Assembly: GCA_964304625.1 (NCBI GenBank)
Contig: OZ199840.1
Span: forward strand, 7,998,001-8,062,000
Source of the DNA: Kudoa neothunni
Lineage: Eukaryota; Cnidaria
Length of the DNA stretch: 64,000 nucleotides
Direction of reading: 5' to 3'
Both the position numbers and the translations under genes were made by a program. The notes under the pieces are model-generated. The model saw nothing but the letters and a program-made list of their open reading frames with translations, searched no databases and had not been told where the DNA came from. Numbering within the stretch: the stretch's first letter is position 1; the number at the start of each line of letters is the position of its first letter. Of the stretch, positions 1 through 10,047 are shown in pieces.

Positions 1-129
1 AAGGAATCAGCAAACATTGACTGAATAACTTGAAATAATCGGATTCTATAATTCGAATAAATCACTAAAAGGAGAAAAATGAATGAATTTTAAAATTCCC
101 AGGTCTTCTAATAATATAAAATTATCTAA

Positions 130-700
130 CCACAATAGACATATTTGGAAGGCACTCTACTATTAATAGAATCTTAGCTTCTCAAAATGATATTATTAAT
201 TCTATCGTTTCGGCTTCAACAAAAAGAATGAAAGAAGGCAAGCACACGGAGTTTGTTAATTTATTCTATACATGAATAACGAAAATGCGAAATGAAAAAA
301 AAGGTTATTCCTACTTACTTAATTGTGGAAAAGGCAATATGTAATGCTAAATCCATGAGAATTTACAAATTTACTGGCAGTAACGGTTGGTTCGTGGGAC
401 ATCCAAATTGACTCGGAATTAATTCCAAAAATTTTTTTGGTGAAACCAAGAATGTAAATAATCAAACTATGATGGATTTTCTGGTAAAATTCCCAGAAAT
501 TTCATTAGGATACGAGGAGTTCAACGTAATAAATCTGGAGAATTCAAATGTAATTAAGTGCATCGTTTTGGTTTCATTAAAACTCAAAAACGTGTATCGG
601 AAAATGTACCATCCATTATCGTTTAGCACTATTAGAGAGAATTTAGACGTTTTGAACATTGTACCCTGATTCCTCAATATATTATTATTATAATATATTA
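130..700 (+). mobile_element. Degenerate pogo/Tigger-type transposase fragment (N-terminal half)
   Basis: Broken frames read like the N-terminal DNA-binding half of a Tigger/CENP-B-type transposase. Around 150-270 there is a helix-turn-helix segment containing STINRILASQNDII; around 330-410 a segment reading KSMRIYKFTGSNGWF, matching the family pattern in which a Phe-x-(A/G)-S-N-G-W block opens the second DNA-binding domain; and at 469-540 FLVKFPEISLGYEEFNVIN, resembling the linker before the first catalytic Asp. The pieces lie in different frames and the catalytic part is missing, so this is an inactive relic. Family assignment rests on motif memory only. Confidence 0.5.
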
Positions 701-1252
701 TTGGATATGAAAACTTAAATAAAGATTTTTGTGAAAATAATGTTGAAAATTTCGTCACATTATTTAATTGTTTATAAATTTTAATTTTTAGATAAAAAAT
801 ATAACGACATCAGCAACGTTAAAAGAGAGAAAAAAATACACGAAGAACCAATAGCTTTACTCGAAGCGTATGTAGTTGGCATGGTTAAATAAAATGTCGA
901 TCCAAATTTTGTAAAAAAAAGCGCTTGTGTCAACTGCTGAACTCAAATATTGAATTAATCTAAGCAGAAATCTTTTCTGTAAGAAAACCCAACAGTATTA
1001 TTTTTAAACGCACCCAGTTATGGAATTCATATGTGAAATAAAAAAAAATTGATCAAAACAAACTGAAATTACCAGTTGTTTTAAACCCGAATAAATTTTT
1101 GTTTTTTATAAGTAACGCGCTTGCACTAATTCCCTGTATTGCGTATTTTTTTTTTGAATCCCGAAAAAATTACGTAATATCCAGGTTCGACAGTAATATG
1201 ATTCAATTCCCCGAATTAATTTTATGTTCGAGCGTTGTACACTGTTTTTAGA

Positions 1253-1620
1253 GTTAAAATGTAGAATAGTGACCGTACCATTTAATCAATCGAGTAAAGC
1301 ATGCTTTATTTATCCTAAAATTTGGATGTGGCAACTATGATTTTTTATCGATTTTCATATTTCATCATTATCGATTGTCTATTATTAATGATATGTCTAT
1401 AAGAATAAGAAATTCATATTTTCTGCAAGTATTAGGTGTTAAATTGTATCAAATGCATAACGTTAATATCAAAAATAATTTATTATAATTAATCCACTCA
1501 TTCCTATCATAAATTTTTCAACAAATATCACACTAATATAATTTAAGAAATGTAGGATTAATGTACAAACTAATTATTATCTTCAATCGGAAAATGCAGT
1601 CACTATTCTACATTTTAACC
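1253..1620. mobile_element. 368-bp MITE with 21-bp perfect inverted ends and 9-bp target duplication
   Basis: Arms at 1253-1273 and 1599-1619 are perfect inverted copies (GTTAAAATGTAGAATAGTGA... against ...TCACTATTCTACATTTTAAC). The 9-mer GTTTTTAGA occurs directly on both outer sides (1244-1252 and 1621-1629), as expected for a target-site duplication. The interior is AT-rich and non-coding. A 9-bp duplication with inverted ends is typical of Mutator-like (MULE) elements, so a MULE-derived MITE is the best guess. Perfect arms and duplication suggest a fairly recent insertion. Confidence 0.75.
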
Positions 1621-2079
1621 GTTTTTAGATAACTGTGAGGATAAAATGATATAACTAATATTTTGATGCAACTTAATAATAAAAAAAATAATATCGTTTT
1701 TTCTTAAAAATCTTAGTAATCGCGCCCAAAATAAGGAATTCTTAAAATACAGTCGAGCAACCACTTTTTATGCACTCATTAGTTAAACACAAATTCTGGA
1801 TGTCGATGACAGATCTTTATTTTTATTGATGTGACCAGGCTCTGTGTTTGCAGCCACACACGATCTAGCCGCGTACTGGAAGGTATGTAGATATAGGCTA
1901 GGCAGGTTCCTATATGCTTTAAGAAGAAAAATATTTTAAAGATTACTTCTGGTATGTCGATAATAACGACGCTTTTGTAGAAGGAAAACACTTTTATAAA
2001 AAAAACAACATAAAATAATAACATATATTAGAAGGTTTATATAAATGTTATTATTAATGCTAACCGCATTGTGTAGTAA

Positions 2080-2620
2080 CAGTAACCTTCGGAATTTGAA
2101 TGGCGGTGAGTGTTTGAGTAGAGGATGTAGATTAGAGGTGCGGATCCCTTACTATTTTATGGTTTTTTATGTTTACAAGGTAAAACACCTTGCGTAACTT
2201 ATTAGGTTATGGAATTTTGGTTGGTTAGCCCATCTCCACTCACTTGGTAGGTACCGCAGGACAAGTAACTTCTACCCTCTCGACCCTTATCTTTCTGCGA
2301 TAGTGTGGGAGTTTAATCCATTAAACATCCTTGTTCCCAGAGCAACCCTCCACCGCCAACCCTATAATCTATCCATAAGGACTTTGGCTCAACAAAGATT
2401 TCAAGCCTGTTAATGCATCCACGACGATTCAACCGCCCAATTAAACCTTTTCTGCTAGATCAAACTATAACTGCGAGTGAATTTATATTTATAGTGCAAT
2501 CGCACTCTAACAACAGACCCCTTTATTGGGATAGAGACACACTCGTACGTTAACAATAGCCTGATCAGGTGGCGATCACCAAAACATTAGGCTAATATGT
2601 CTTCGGCTCTATTTCCATTT
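2080..2620. repeat. GC-richer dispersed repeat, related to 24880-25080
   Basis: This stretch is visibly richer in G and C than its surroundings and has no convincing ORF. The block at 2291-2337 (core TCTGCGATAG, then GGGAGTTTAA, then CATCCT) aligns without gaps to 24971-25017 (TCTGCGATAG, GGGAATTTAA, CATCCT) at roughly three quarters identity. The two copies mark a dispersed repeat family of unknown class; total length is uncertain. Confidence 0.4.
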
Positions 2621-2742
2621 TGTGGAGAGTGGTGTTGGAATATTCATAGAAATATGAAGGTTTGATTACACAGGAATATCATTTAACATGAATTTTTCCG
2701 AATGTTCAATTCTCGTTGGAGGAGTATATTGTAAATGCAACT

Positions 2743-3929
2743 TTAACCCTCCCTGTACTGTGGGGAAAAATCACGCGTGTTCCGATGGAGACCGCCTGGA
2801 GCCCAGAAAAAACTATCTTAATGACCTTTAATTTCTTTGTGTCATGCTTTAAAAAATGTTTCAACTATTTATAAGATGTTATGCATAGGAAATTAAATTA
2901 ATTATGAATCGTTAGTAGGCTACAAAAGAAGGTCCCATAATGTACCAATATCGGCTATTTAAAGTTAAGGAAGAATTTAATGGTACAACAATTAAAACTG
3001 AATATATTTCATCAGAAAATAAAATAGTTTTGAAAATGAAAACCACTTTAAAGAGGAAATCGCAAGCAAAATTGACCCGAGCGGATAGCAACAGTGGCAG
3101 TGTTACTGCATAGATTGGAAACAACAATTTAACAATGGAAGGATAAAATTGAATCGAGATGTTTTGGATCTAATGAGTAGTTTGACGTAATTTTTAAAGT
3201 ATATATAAAAGGTAACGTTCAAATTGATTCTGGAAATTTGATTAATACATTCTTTTTTGTCGGACATAATTTGATATTTGAAAACACTAGATACGCCGCG
3301 TTAGTTCGGTGATGTAATCTTTAATTTTCTCTGTATTTCTCTGTTTTAAAAATTATATCTTATAAATTTAATAATGTCAGAAGTGAGTTTTAATAATTAT
3401 AAAGTTAGGTGAAACGACTGAAAATCCCAAGATTTTTAGATTACATTATTGATTCTCTTTTATAGTCATTAAAATCAAAAGTTCTCCCAAGGAACTACTG
3501 ACATCCTTCTAGCGGCAAGCTTATAATAACGAATAGTGAACCCCCAAAGTAAGGTATGTTATTATTTGGATCAGAACTCGGTAATACACGGTGAAGTTCT
3601 ATGATACATTAAGAATCATCATTTATTCAATTAAATACTACATCTTAAATATCTAAATCTTCAAATATAAGAGAAAAAAATATTTTCTCGATATGTATGT
3701 GTTTTCTCTAAAATCGAACCATACTTTTGTCTGTAAAGGCGCAATAATCATTAATATTGGCCGACACTAATTTTTTAAAATGTGATATTTTTATACCAAT
3801 CCAAGTGCTTCAAATTTTTAGAGGGATTTCCAAATTTATGGATGCTTTGAATTTGTCTATCCAAAAGTAGGTTCAAATTAGTCGGATTTGGGGTCCACGA
3901 GGACTCCAAATCCGTACAGGGAGGGTTAA
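2743..3929. mobile_element. Non-autonomous piggyBac-like element (TTAA ends)
   Basis: The left end reads TTAACCCTCCCTGTAC (TTAA at 2743-2746) and the right end is its exact inverse, GTACAGGGAGGGTTAA (TTAA at 3926-3929). TTAA target duplication plus a CCCT-type terminus is the hallmark of the piggyBac superfamily. The 1.18 kb between the ends holds no recognisable transposase, only short broken frames, so it is non-autonomous or a decayed copy. Confidence 0.7.
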
Positions 3930-3987
3930 ATAAATGAATGAACAAAGCATGTTTTTTCATAAAAGTCAATAGTACTAGTGGTGTTTA

Positions 3988-4152
3988 GAATCCTCGTTTT
4001 GGTCTTGATAACGCTGGAATTCATCACTATCGTGGTCTCCAGAGATTGGCTGAACAATTAAAATTATATCTACTCTTTCAACCTTCTTATTCTCCAACTC
4101 TTGATCAAAATGAAAAATGTTTTGGCAAATGGAAGCAATCACGTACTTAGGA
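3988..4152 (+). mobile_element. Fragment of Tc1/IS630-type transposase C-terminus
   Basis: One frame reads LDNAGIHHYRGLQRL, then QPSYSPTLDQNEKCFGKWK. This is the second catalytic Asp block and the region of the third acidic residue, and it is clearly related to LDNARIHHYRGL ... LPPYSPFMNPIENVFSK of the transposase at 60338-61190. Only about 55 residues remain, with no ends identified, so it is a truncated relic of the same family. Confidence 0.7.
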
Positions 4153-4159
4153 CAGGGGT

Positions 4160-4529
4160 TGGTCACGAAATGAACCCGAATTTTAAAATTTTAATTGTAG
4201 GCGAATTTAGAATTATTTTATTTGTCGAGTGTTCCGAAAGTTTAAGAAAATTCACCGTTAGATCATTAGGTGTCTAAATAAAGGTATACATTAGGATAAT
4301 ATAATTTCTTGGAATTATGTAAATTTTTCGGGTTTATTTTTTTATCAAAATAAACTTATTTAATTATGTTGAATAACTTTTACATTGATGCAAGTTATTC
4401 CTCACCAGATAGCTAAATCAAATGATGAGAATATTTGACAAAGTGGCGAGACATTCTGGCAAACCCTATGTTTTTACGATATCTTGCGATAATCAACGAT
4501 TAAATTTCTACACTGGGATGTTTTCAAAA
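4160..4529. other. Upstream region of CNOT9, no other feature seen
   Basis: AT-rich, without a convincing ORF or repeat. It should hold the CNOT9 promoter, but no specific element can be supported. A short possible first exon starts at 4530 (see CNOT9). Confidence 0.3.
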
Positions 4530-4675
4530 ATGCCTCGAGAAGATAAAAAAGCGATAGAAGTGATATTCTGCGTTATTCTTGTATAATTATACATTAGGAG
4601 ATATTTTTGTCGTATTTGGACGTGTCGGCAGCATCTAAAAAGGAAGAGACTTACTCTAAAGAAAGTGGAGTAGAA

Positions 4676-6059
4676 ATGTCGTCAAATGAAGAGTTGATAA
4701 ATGAGAATTTGGAAAAGTTGTTGAATCCAGTTAGTAAAGAAGCTGCATTAACATTTTTATGGTTATTATTCTTGATGCAGCGATGTCCGATATTTGATTT
4801 TTAGTCAAAACAGATTCCTGATTCCAAATCTAGCATCAACATTATGGAATGCTTTCGGTATTTGTTACATCTGATAACTCTTAAATATTCTTCTTACGTT
4901 TGATACGTTTCTGACTATTTGATATTGATGTAATTTTGGACACATAGGCGTCGTCACATCTTTTATATATGATATCTCTACAGCGTTTTCTTATGTGGTA
5001 ACATCAACCATGGAAGTAATGGTAGAATAATGCGAAACATATTTTAAATAGAATTTAGATACCCCATTGTAAAAAAATCTGTTGCGAATTGGCTCTAATT
5101 CATTTGATGGCTATCAACCCGGAGACTAGACCATTTCTACTCAAAGGTATTTCCTCCAATGGGTATAATATTGAAAATGCTGATTCGTAGCGAATTTACC
5201 AATTTTTCTTTATCCTCTTGTGAGAAGTACATGTAGAACTCCGCAATTTGATTACATACGTCTATCCTGTGTGCTTATTTTAAGTGCATTAGTATCGGTA
5301 GGTTTTCCTATTTTTATAGATTTTGCACGATTCAACCAAGCATCATGATAGTTGATTGTTTTATTTAGTTCGATGATCCAGAAACTACAGCGTATGTTCT
5401 GTCCACTGAATTGGTTCCACTTTGTCTTAGCTTTCTTGAGAGTGATAGACTATTGTGTGCTATTGTATTCATTAATATTCTTGTCTATATGCGTCGAATT
5501 AAATTTATTTGGTATGCAGATTGCTGCTAAATCTATTGCAAAACTGCTGAATGACGAGGTTGGGTTGAAATACACATGCAACACTTACGATCGTTTCTCA
5601 AGGATAGTTTTATCTTTAGTAGTTAGATCAATTGAATTGTTGCTTATTGCCATTCTTTACTCGTATAGTCGAAAGTCACCAACGAATTGTTAGCCAATCC
5701 TAATGTTGTTCTTCTCAAATACATTTTGCAGTGTTTCTATCGTTTGAGCACCTATTCAACGTATCCACTTAATAATGTTGTACTATTTCGCCACATTAAT
5801 TAGTGCCGATGTAGACTGTAGAGCTGTCTCTGCGTTGCAACGAAGTATCCCTTCCTGTCTTATTGATGGGAGCTTTGACCAGTTGGTTGAAAATGACGAA
5901 GAATGCAAAGCCGCATTACAGCAGCTAGTCGATGCTATAATCCACCTTCCAAAAACTACTGATGTAACCACTATACCATTGGATCCCAATAATTTGGAGA
6001 ACAATAACCAACAATCTGAGTCAAGTGCTGGATTCGGTTCTGTGACTATTCATCATTGA
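4676..6059 (+). CDS. CNOT9: CCR4-NOT transcription complex subunit 9 (CNOT9/RQCD1/Caf40)
   Basis: CNOT9 is the armadillo-repeat subunit of the CCR4-NOT deadenylase complex and recruits repressors such as GW182 and NOT4 in mRNA decay. Exons joined in frame: 4676-4761, 4805-4857, 4948-4997, 5059-5146, 5191-5297, 5369-5464, 5520-5618, 5669-5760, 5804-6059, giving 308 residues (human 299). Introns are 43-90 bp, all GT-AG. Aligned blocks include LASTLWNAFG (human LAPMLWHSFG), NPETRPFL (HPETRSAF), NLPIFLYPLV (IPLFLYPFLH), LSTELVPLCL (LTTEIIPLCL) and GLKYTCNTYDRFS (GLAYICQTYERFS). The C-terminus is Asn/Ser-rich and longer than in human. Start: ATG 4676 fits family length. The frame is open back to 4598, and a 10-codon exon 4530-4559 spliced over a 38-bp intron would also stay in frame, giving 344 residues. 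Identity is firm; the start is not. Confidence 0.93.
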
Positions 6060-6374
6060 ACATCATCCAATGAACTGTTTCCCATAACCCACTTCTTGTT
6101 GTATATCTCGAGAGAACTGGATTTAACATTATTTATTTTTTATTTTTGTGTCACTTTTGTTGTGAATCAGTAAGATATACTGAGCACTGTTCTTTATTAT
6201 CGCTGTGTTTGTTGCATCACCGCTCATAAACTTTTATTTACTTTAATAATTTTAAGCCAGTTAAATAGCGCTTGGGGCCGTTAATTATTGATTAACATAA
6301 GACAATGTTTCTTGGTCGGTTGAGTACAGTCGTTTAGATAGATTAGACACTGCTGCTAAATAAAAAGCGGATAG
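6060..6374. other. CNOT9 3' flank, nothing recognised
   Basis: Spacer between the CNOT9 stop and the 3' end of the tRNA gene. AT-rich; no ORF or repeat recognised. Confidence 0.3.
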
Positions 6375-6456
6375 TGATAGCGGTGGGATTCGAACCCACG
6401 CCACCGGAGTGACTGGAGCCTAAATCCAGCGCCTTAGACCACTCGGCCACGCTACC
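6375..6456 (-). tRNA. tRNA-Leu (anticodon UAG)
   Basis: Reading the minus strand from 6456: the acceptor GGTAGCG pairs with CGCTATC before a discriminator A. The D arm has TGGCCGAGTGG. The anticodon stem CTGGA/TCCAG encloses TTTAGGC with anticodon TAG. A long class II variable arm follows, then the T arm GTGGGTTCGAATCCCAC. The whole 82 nt is close to the canonical animal tRNA-Leu(UAG), without an intron. The A and B boxes needed for Pol III are inside these arms. Confidence 0.97.
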
Positions 6457-9016
6457 ATATTAGAAGGGGCGTTTATTCTAAGTATATATAAAATGAACTG
6501 GCATATATTAAAATTCGAATGTTTTACGATTATTAATTAATAATACGTTTTTTATGAGATTCCGTAACTATATTAGCTCATTTACGCTGAAATTAAATTT
6601 ACACACAAGGGACAATAACTAATTTGTTGATTTTCGGGGATTAAAAAATATTATATTTTTAACATATAATAAGGTAGAATTGTAGTGTATTAGTGCTTGA
6701 GTGAAAAATTATCAAAGTTTCACTATCGCGAAATCGATTTTTAATCCTAATATTATTTCAAATATTATTGATATTACTAAAAGCTGAATGAATTACGACC
6801 CTCTCAATGGATTTATTAGTTTTTTAAACTTTTCTTTGATTTTAAGGAAGTTGCTGGGAGAAATTTAAGTTTTATTTTATGTTAGGTTCACTTAGAATTA
6901 TTGTATTGTTTTTTGGAACATTTATATTTGCATTGTATTTGTTCATTCTTCATATAGAATAATTATTATATAAATGTAGATTTTAAGCGTATAATTTAGA
7001 TTCATATTTCTATTATAAATATTATATAGTCGTATAATGTTTTTACTATCCAAATGCCACACAAATTACGAACTCACAATAGTTTGAACTTTAAAAGAAA
7101 CTTTATATGTTGTTTACTCAAAATTTTTACAACTGTATTGTTTGTAAAATAAGCTTTTTGGATTTATTAAAACATAAAAAATTGGGATGTAAAATTATTA
7201 GATTGATCAGTGTCACTTTAATTAATAACTAAACATTGTGATAAAAACTCATACGACGCTCTTACAATTTATTGAAAACCAATCTGTGATTTAAAATAAA
7301 ATTATGTAAGGTTTATAATCATTTAAACGATCGATATGTTTTTTGAGCCTGGCCTAAAATATTCCGGTTTGCTTAAAATACGCAAACCTCAATAATATAA
7401 TATCAAACTATTATGATCCGTGTCACTAGCCGTCTCCATTTGATTATTTTTAGCATAAACCGTTTTAAATAACAAATTAAACAATTCATTTTTATAGCTA
7501 TTTTAACTTAGATTAACGCTTTCAATTCATTTTAGTTCCCGCATCTCAAACAATTATGAGGAAAATTTTGCATCCCCTCGTAAAATAGAAATTGTGAAAC
7601 GAATTCATTCTTAGGTAGGAAAAATATTTCTACTAAAATTACATGAAAAAAATCCACTTTAACGAGAAAATAAATGTAAAAAAGATATAATTATTACAAC
7701 TGATAATAAATTAAATGTTTTGACTTTTCCTGTCTTCTTTGAGCAATAATTATATCGAAACGAGGCTCTTTACTAGATAAGGATATGCATAAATCATAAG
7801 TTACAAATGAACTAGATATTAAATGCAAAACCTCCGATGTAACTAATCGCGTTTGCACGGAATATTGAATTTTTTGTTTTAGTTATAAACTTAAAAATTA
7901 AATAATAAATAAATATGTTAATCAATCTCGAATTTAAATTTTAAGTTTATATAGTTTTCGGTGCAAGTTGATTAAAAATTGGAATATGAAAATTTAAAAT
8001 AATTCAATAATTAAATCCCAAAAACATAATTTTGACTCAAATTAAATATAATTCTTACTTACCTTTAGTATGAAAACATATATATTACGATTTTTACGAA
8101 TTCAATCAATTTTGAAACATTTTAGAGTTTGTTAAAATTGTCCATTTAGAAATAAATATGTTAAAACTTTTATTTTTGATTATAAAAATTTATGAACAAA
8201 TAAAAAAATATCATTTTTTTTGTATATAATTTTAAATAGAAAATAGTAGATTGAAAACCTAAATTAATCGCTAGTAAAATTAATCCAATGACAACCGTTT
8301 ACTTGACTTATTCCAGCTTCAATTGAGCACGAATCGCACATGATATCTTTTCGAGCGAGATTCCAATTCCTATTGCGTAAAATCTGTACGTTATGTACGA
8401 AGCATGCCTGACTGCAAAATTTTTTCGTTTAATCAAGGAATGATTCTATGACCCCCATTAGCTATCTGCCGAACCCCCGATCAAAATGCCCCGATTATAT
8501 GCAAAATTGAGTTTTTGGAATTTATTATGGCTCATTATTTTTAGCCTTTACAACAATTTAAAAGGCTAAATTAATTAATTATTTTTGAAACTATACACAA
8601 AGGATTAAATACAAAGGAGCTGATAACCACTTCCTGTTAAAAAATAGGCGATTCAAAGTTGTGGGAATTGATTTTAAATAAATATTAAAAAATTCGGCCT
8701 ACAGCTATTAGCTATTGTAGAAAACGATGGATGTTAAAATAAAATATAAAAAGTTTTTTTTGTAGATAGATAATAATTAAAAATAATCATAATATTTTAC
8801 AAACTAATTTTCATTCAAATAACATATAATGATAGACACGTATTTGTACAAGTTTTACATGTGCTGGGTTATACAAATAGACAATAAAATATCAAGCCAT
8901 TTTCTGATTGATAAGTTGGAAAAAACTCGCGCTCGAAAACAATAATGTTAATCGATTAAAAGTTATAAATAGGAACTAATGTATCAAACAGCGGGGTGAG
9001 GAATTTGGTTTTGAGT
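6457..9016. other. Gene-poor AT-rich spacer
   Basis: About 2.5 kb with stop codons in all frames, no coherent ORF, tRNA or terminal-inverted-repeat element that I could see. It lies downstream of the homeobox gene and could hold regulatory DNA, but nothing specific is visible. Confidence 0.3.
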
Positions 9017-10047
9017 TTAATCGTCAGGGGCACAGATGGGCACGGTAGTTGTATTGCATTCTTCCTCATCATCGTCATCTTCCTCAGTTTCCGCGCTATT
9101 ACATTGGATCTTCTACAAAATGGTGAATCCAAAAAGTAACCCATCTAATTTAGTACCTCTTCCATATCAGTTGTATTAAGGGAGATATTAATTTTTTTGA
9201 GTTTATTCCGTCTATTTTGAAACCAAATTTTCACTTGTTTCTCGGAAATTTTAAGTTGTTTTGCTAGACTCGCCCTCTCATCCAGAGTGATGTATTCGTT
9301 CCGATTGAACACTGATTCCAATAGTTCGGTTTGTTGTTTTGTAAAGATAGTACGTTGTTTTCGCTTCTTTTTGAAGATGGCGTTGTTTCTCAACTCCTCA
9401 CTAAATCTATAACTTTCTAACAATTTGAGATAGCTCTCTTCACTCAATACCACTTTCTTGGGTGTTTCAGCTAGCAGTCAAACATAGTTGATAGTTAAGA
9501 TGGAAATAATTTAGTTACTAAGGCTGTCTTTTATTTCATAGTTGGGAGCGTTTTTGATTGTGACCATCGACAAGGAATGATCTGTGGGAGATTCGGTAGC
9601 TGTGGTGGATGATGAGTAGGTTAGCGGCACCGGATTACTTTTTATGTATTCGTAGTAACTGCAGGGATGTACACCATTAGAATAATAGGAATATATATTT
9701 TGTGGGTAGATTTGTTTGTTGTGGCTCCAATGATAAAACCTACCGCTGTTGTACGGCGGTCGTTGATAGCGTGGGTCAAATGAGTGAGTATGAGTTTTGA
9801 TGTATGCTGTCTCATGATTGGTAGGGATCGGATGTGGATGTGTTGGTTTATAATGGGAGCGATCACTATACGATTGACATTGATAGGAATTTGAATTGTA
9901 ATTGTTTGGCTTGGGCGTTCCTAAATGGTCTCGATGTGAGAATGGAGATTTATTGTGGTTGGTGGAGGTGGACTCCGATTCTTTTTTTCCAGTGTTATCC
10001 AATAATGAATCGATGAGAAATGATGTTGTTGAGTTGGTTTCTGACAT
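9017..10047 (-). CDS. Homeobox transcription factor with N-terminal EH1 motif (ANTP/NK-like)
   Basis: Three exons join in phase: 10047-9519, 9470-9157 and 9112-9017, with 48- and 44-bp GT-AG introns, giving 312 residues. Residues 8-18 read TSFLIDSLLDN, an engrailed-homology-1 type motif that in many ANTP-class factors binds Groucho corepressors. A His/Tyr/Asn/Ser-rich, probably disordered linker follows. The homeodomain starts near residue 206 (RKQRTIFTKQQTELLE...) and keeps the recognition helix KQVKIWFQNRRNKLKK with Ile47, Gln50, Asn51 and Arg53. The last exon is acidic (TEEDDDDEEE) and ends in PDD. The homeodomain resembles NK/Dlx/Gsx-type sequences, but I cannot place it in one family. 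It presumably acts in the nucleus as a DNA-binding repressor. No other homeobox gene is seen nearby. Confidence 0.9.

Noticed and set aside
9642-10016. Alternative-frame ORFs on both strands over the homeobox gene
   Set aside because: Shadows of the low-complexity first exon, which itself joins in phase to the homeodomain exon.
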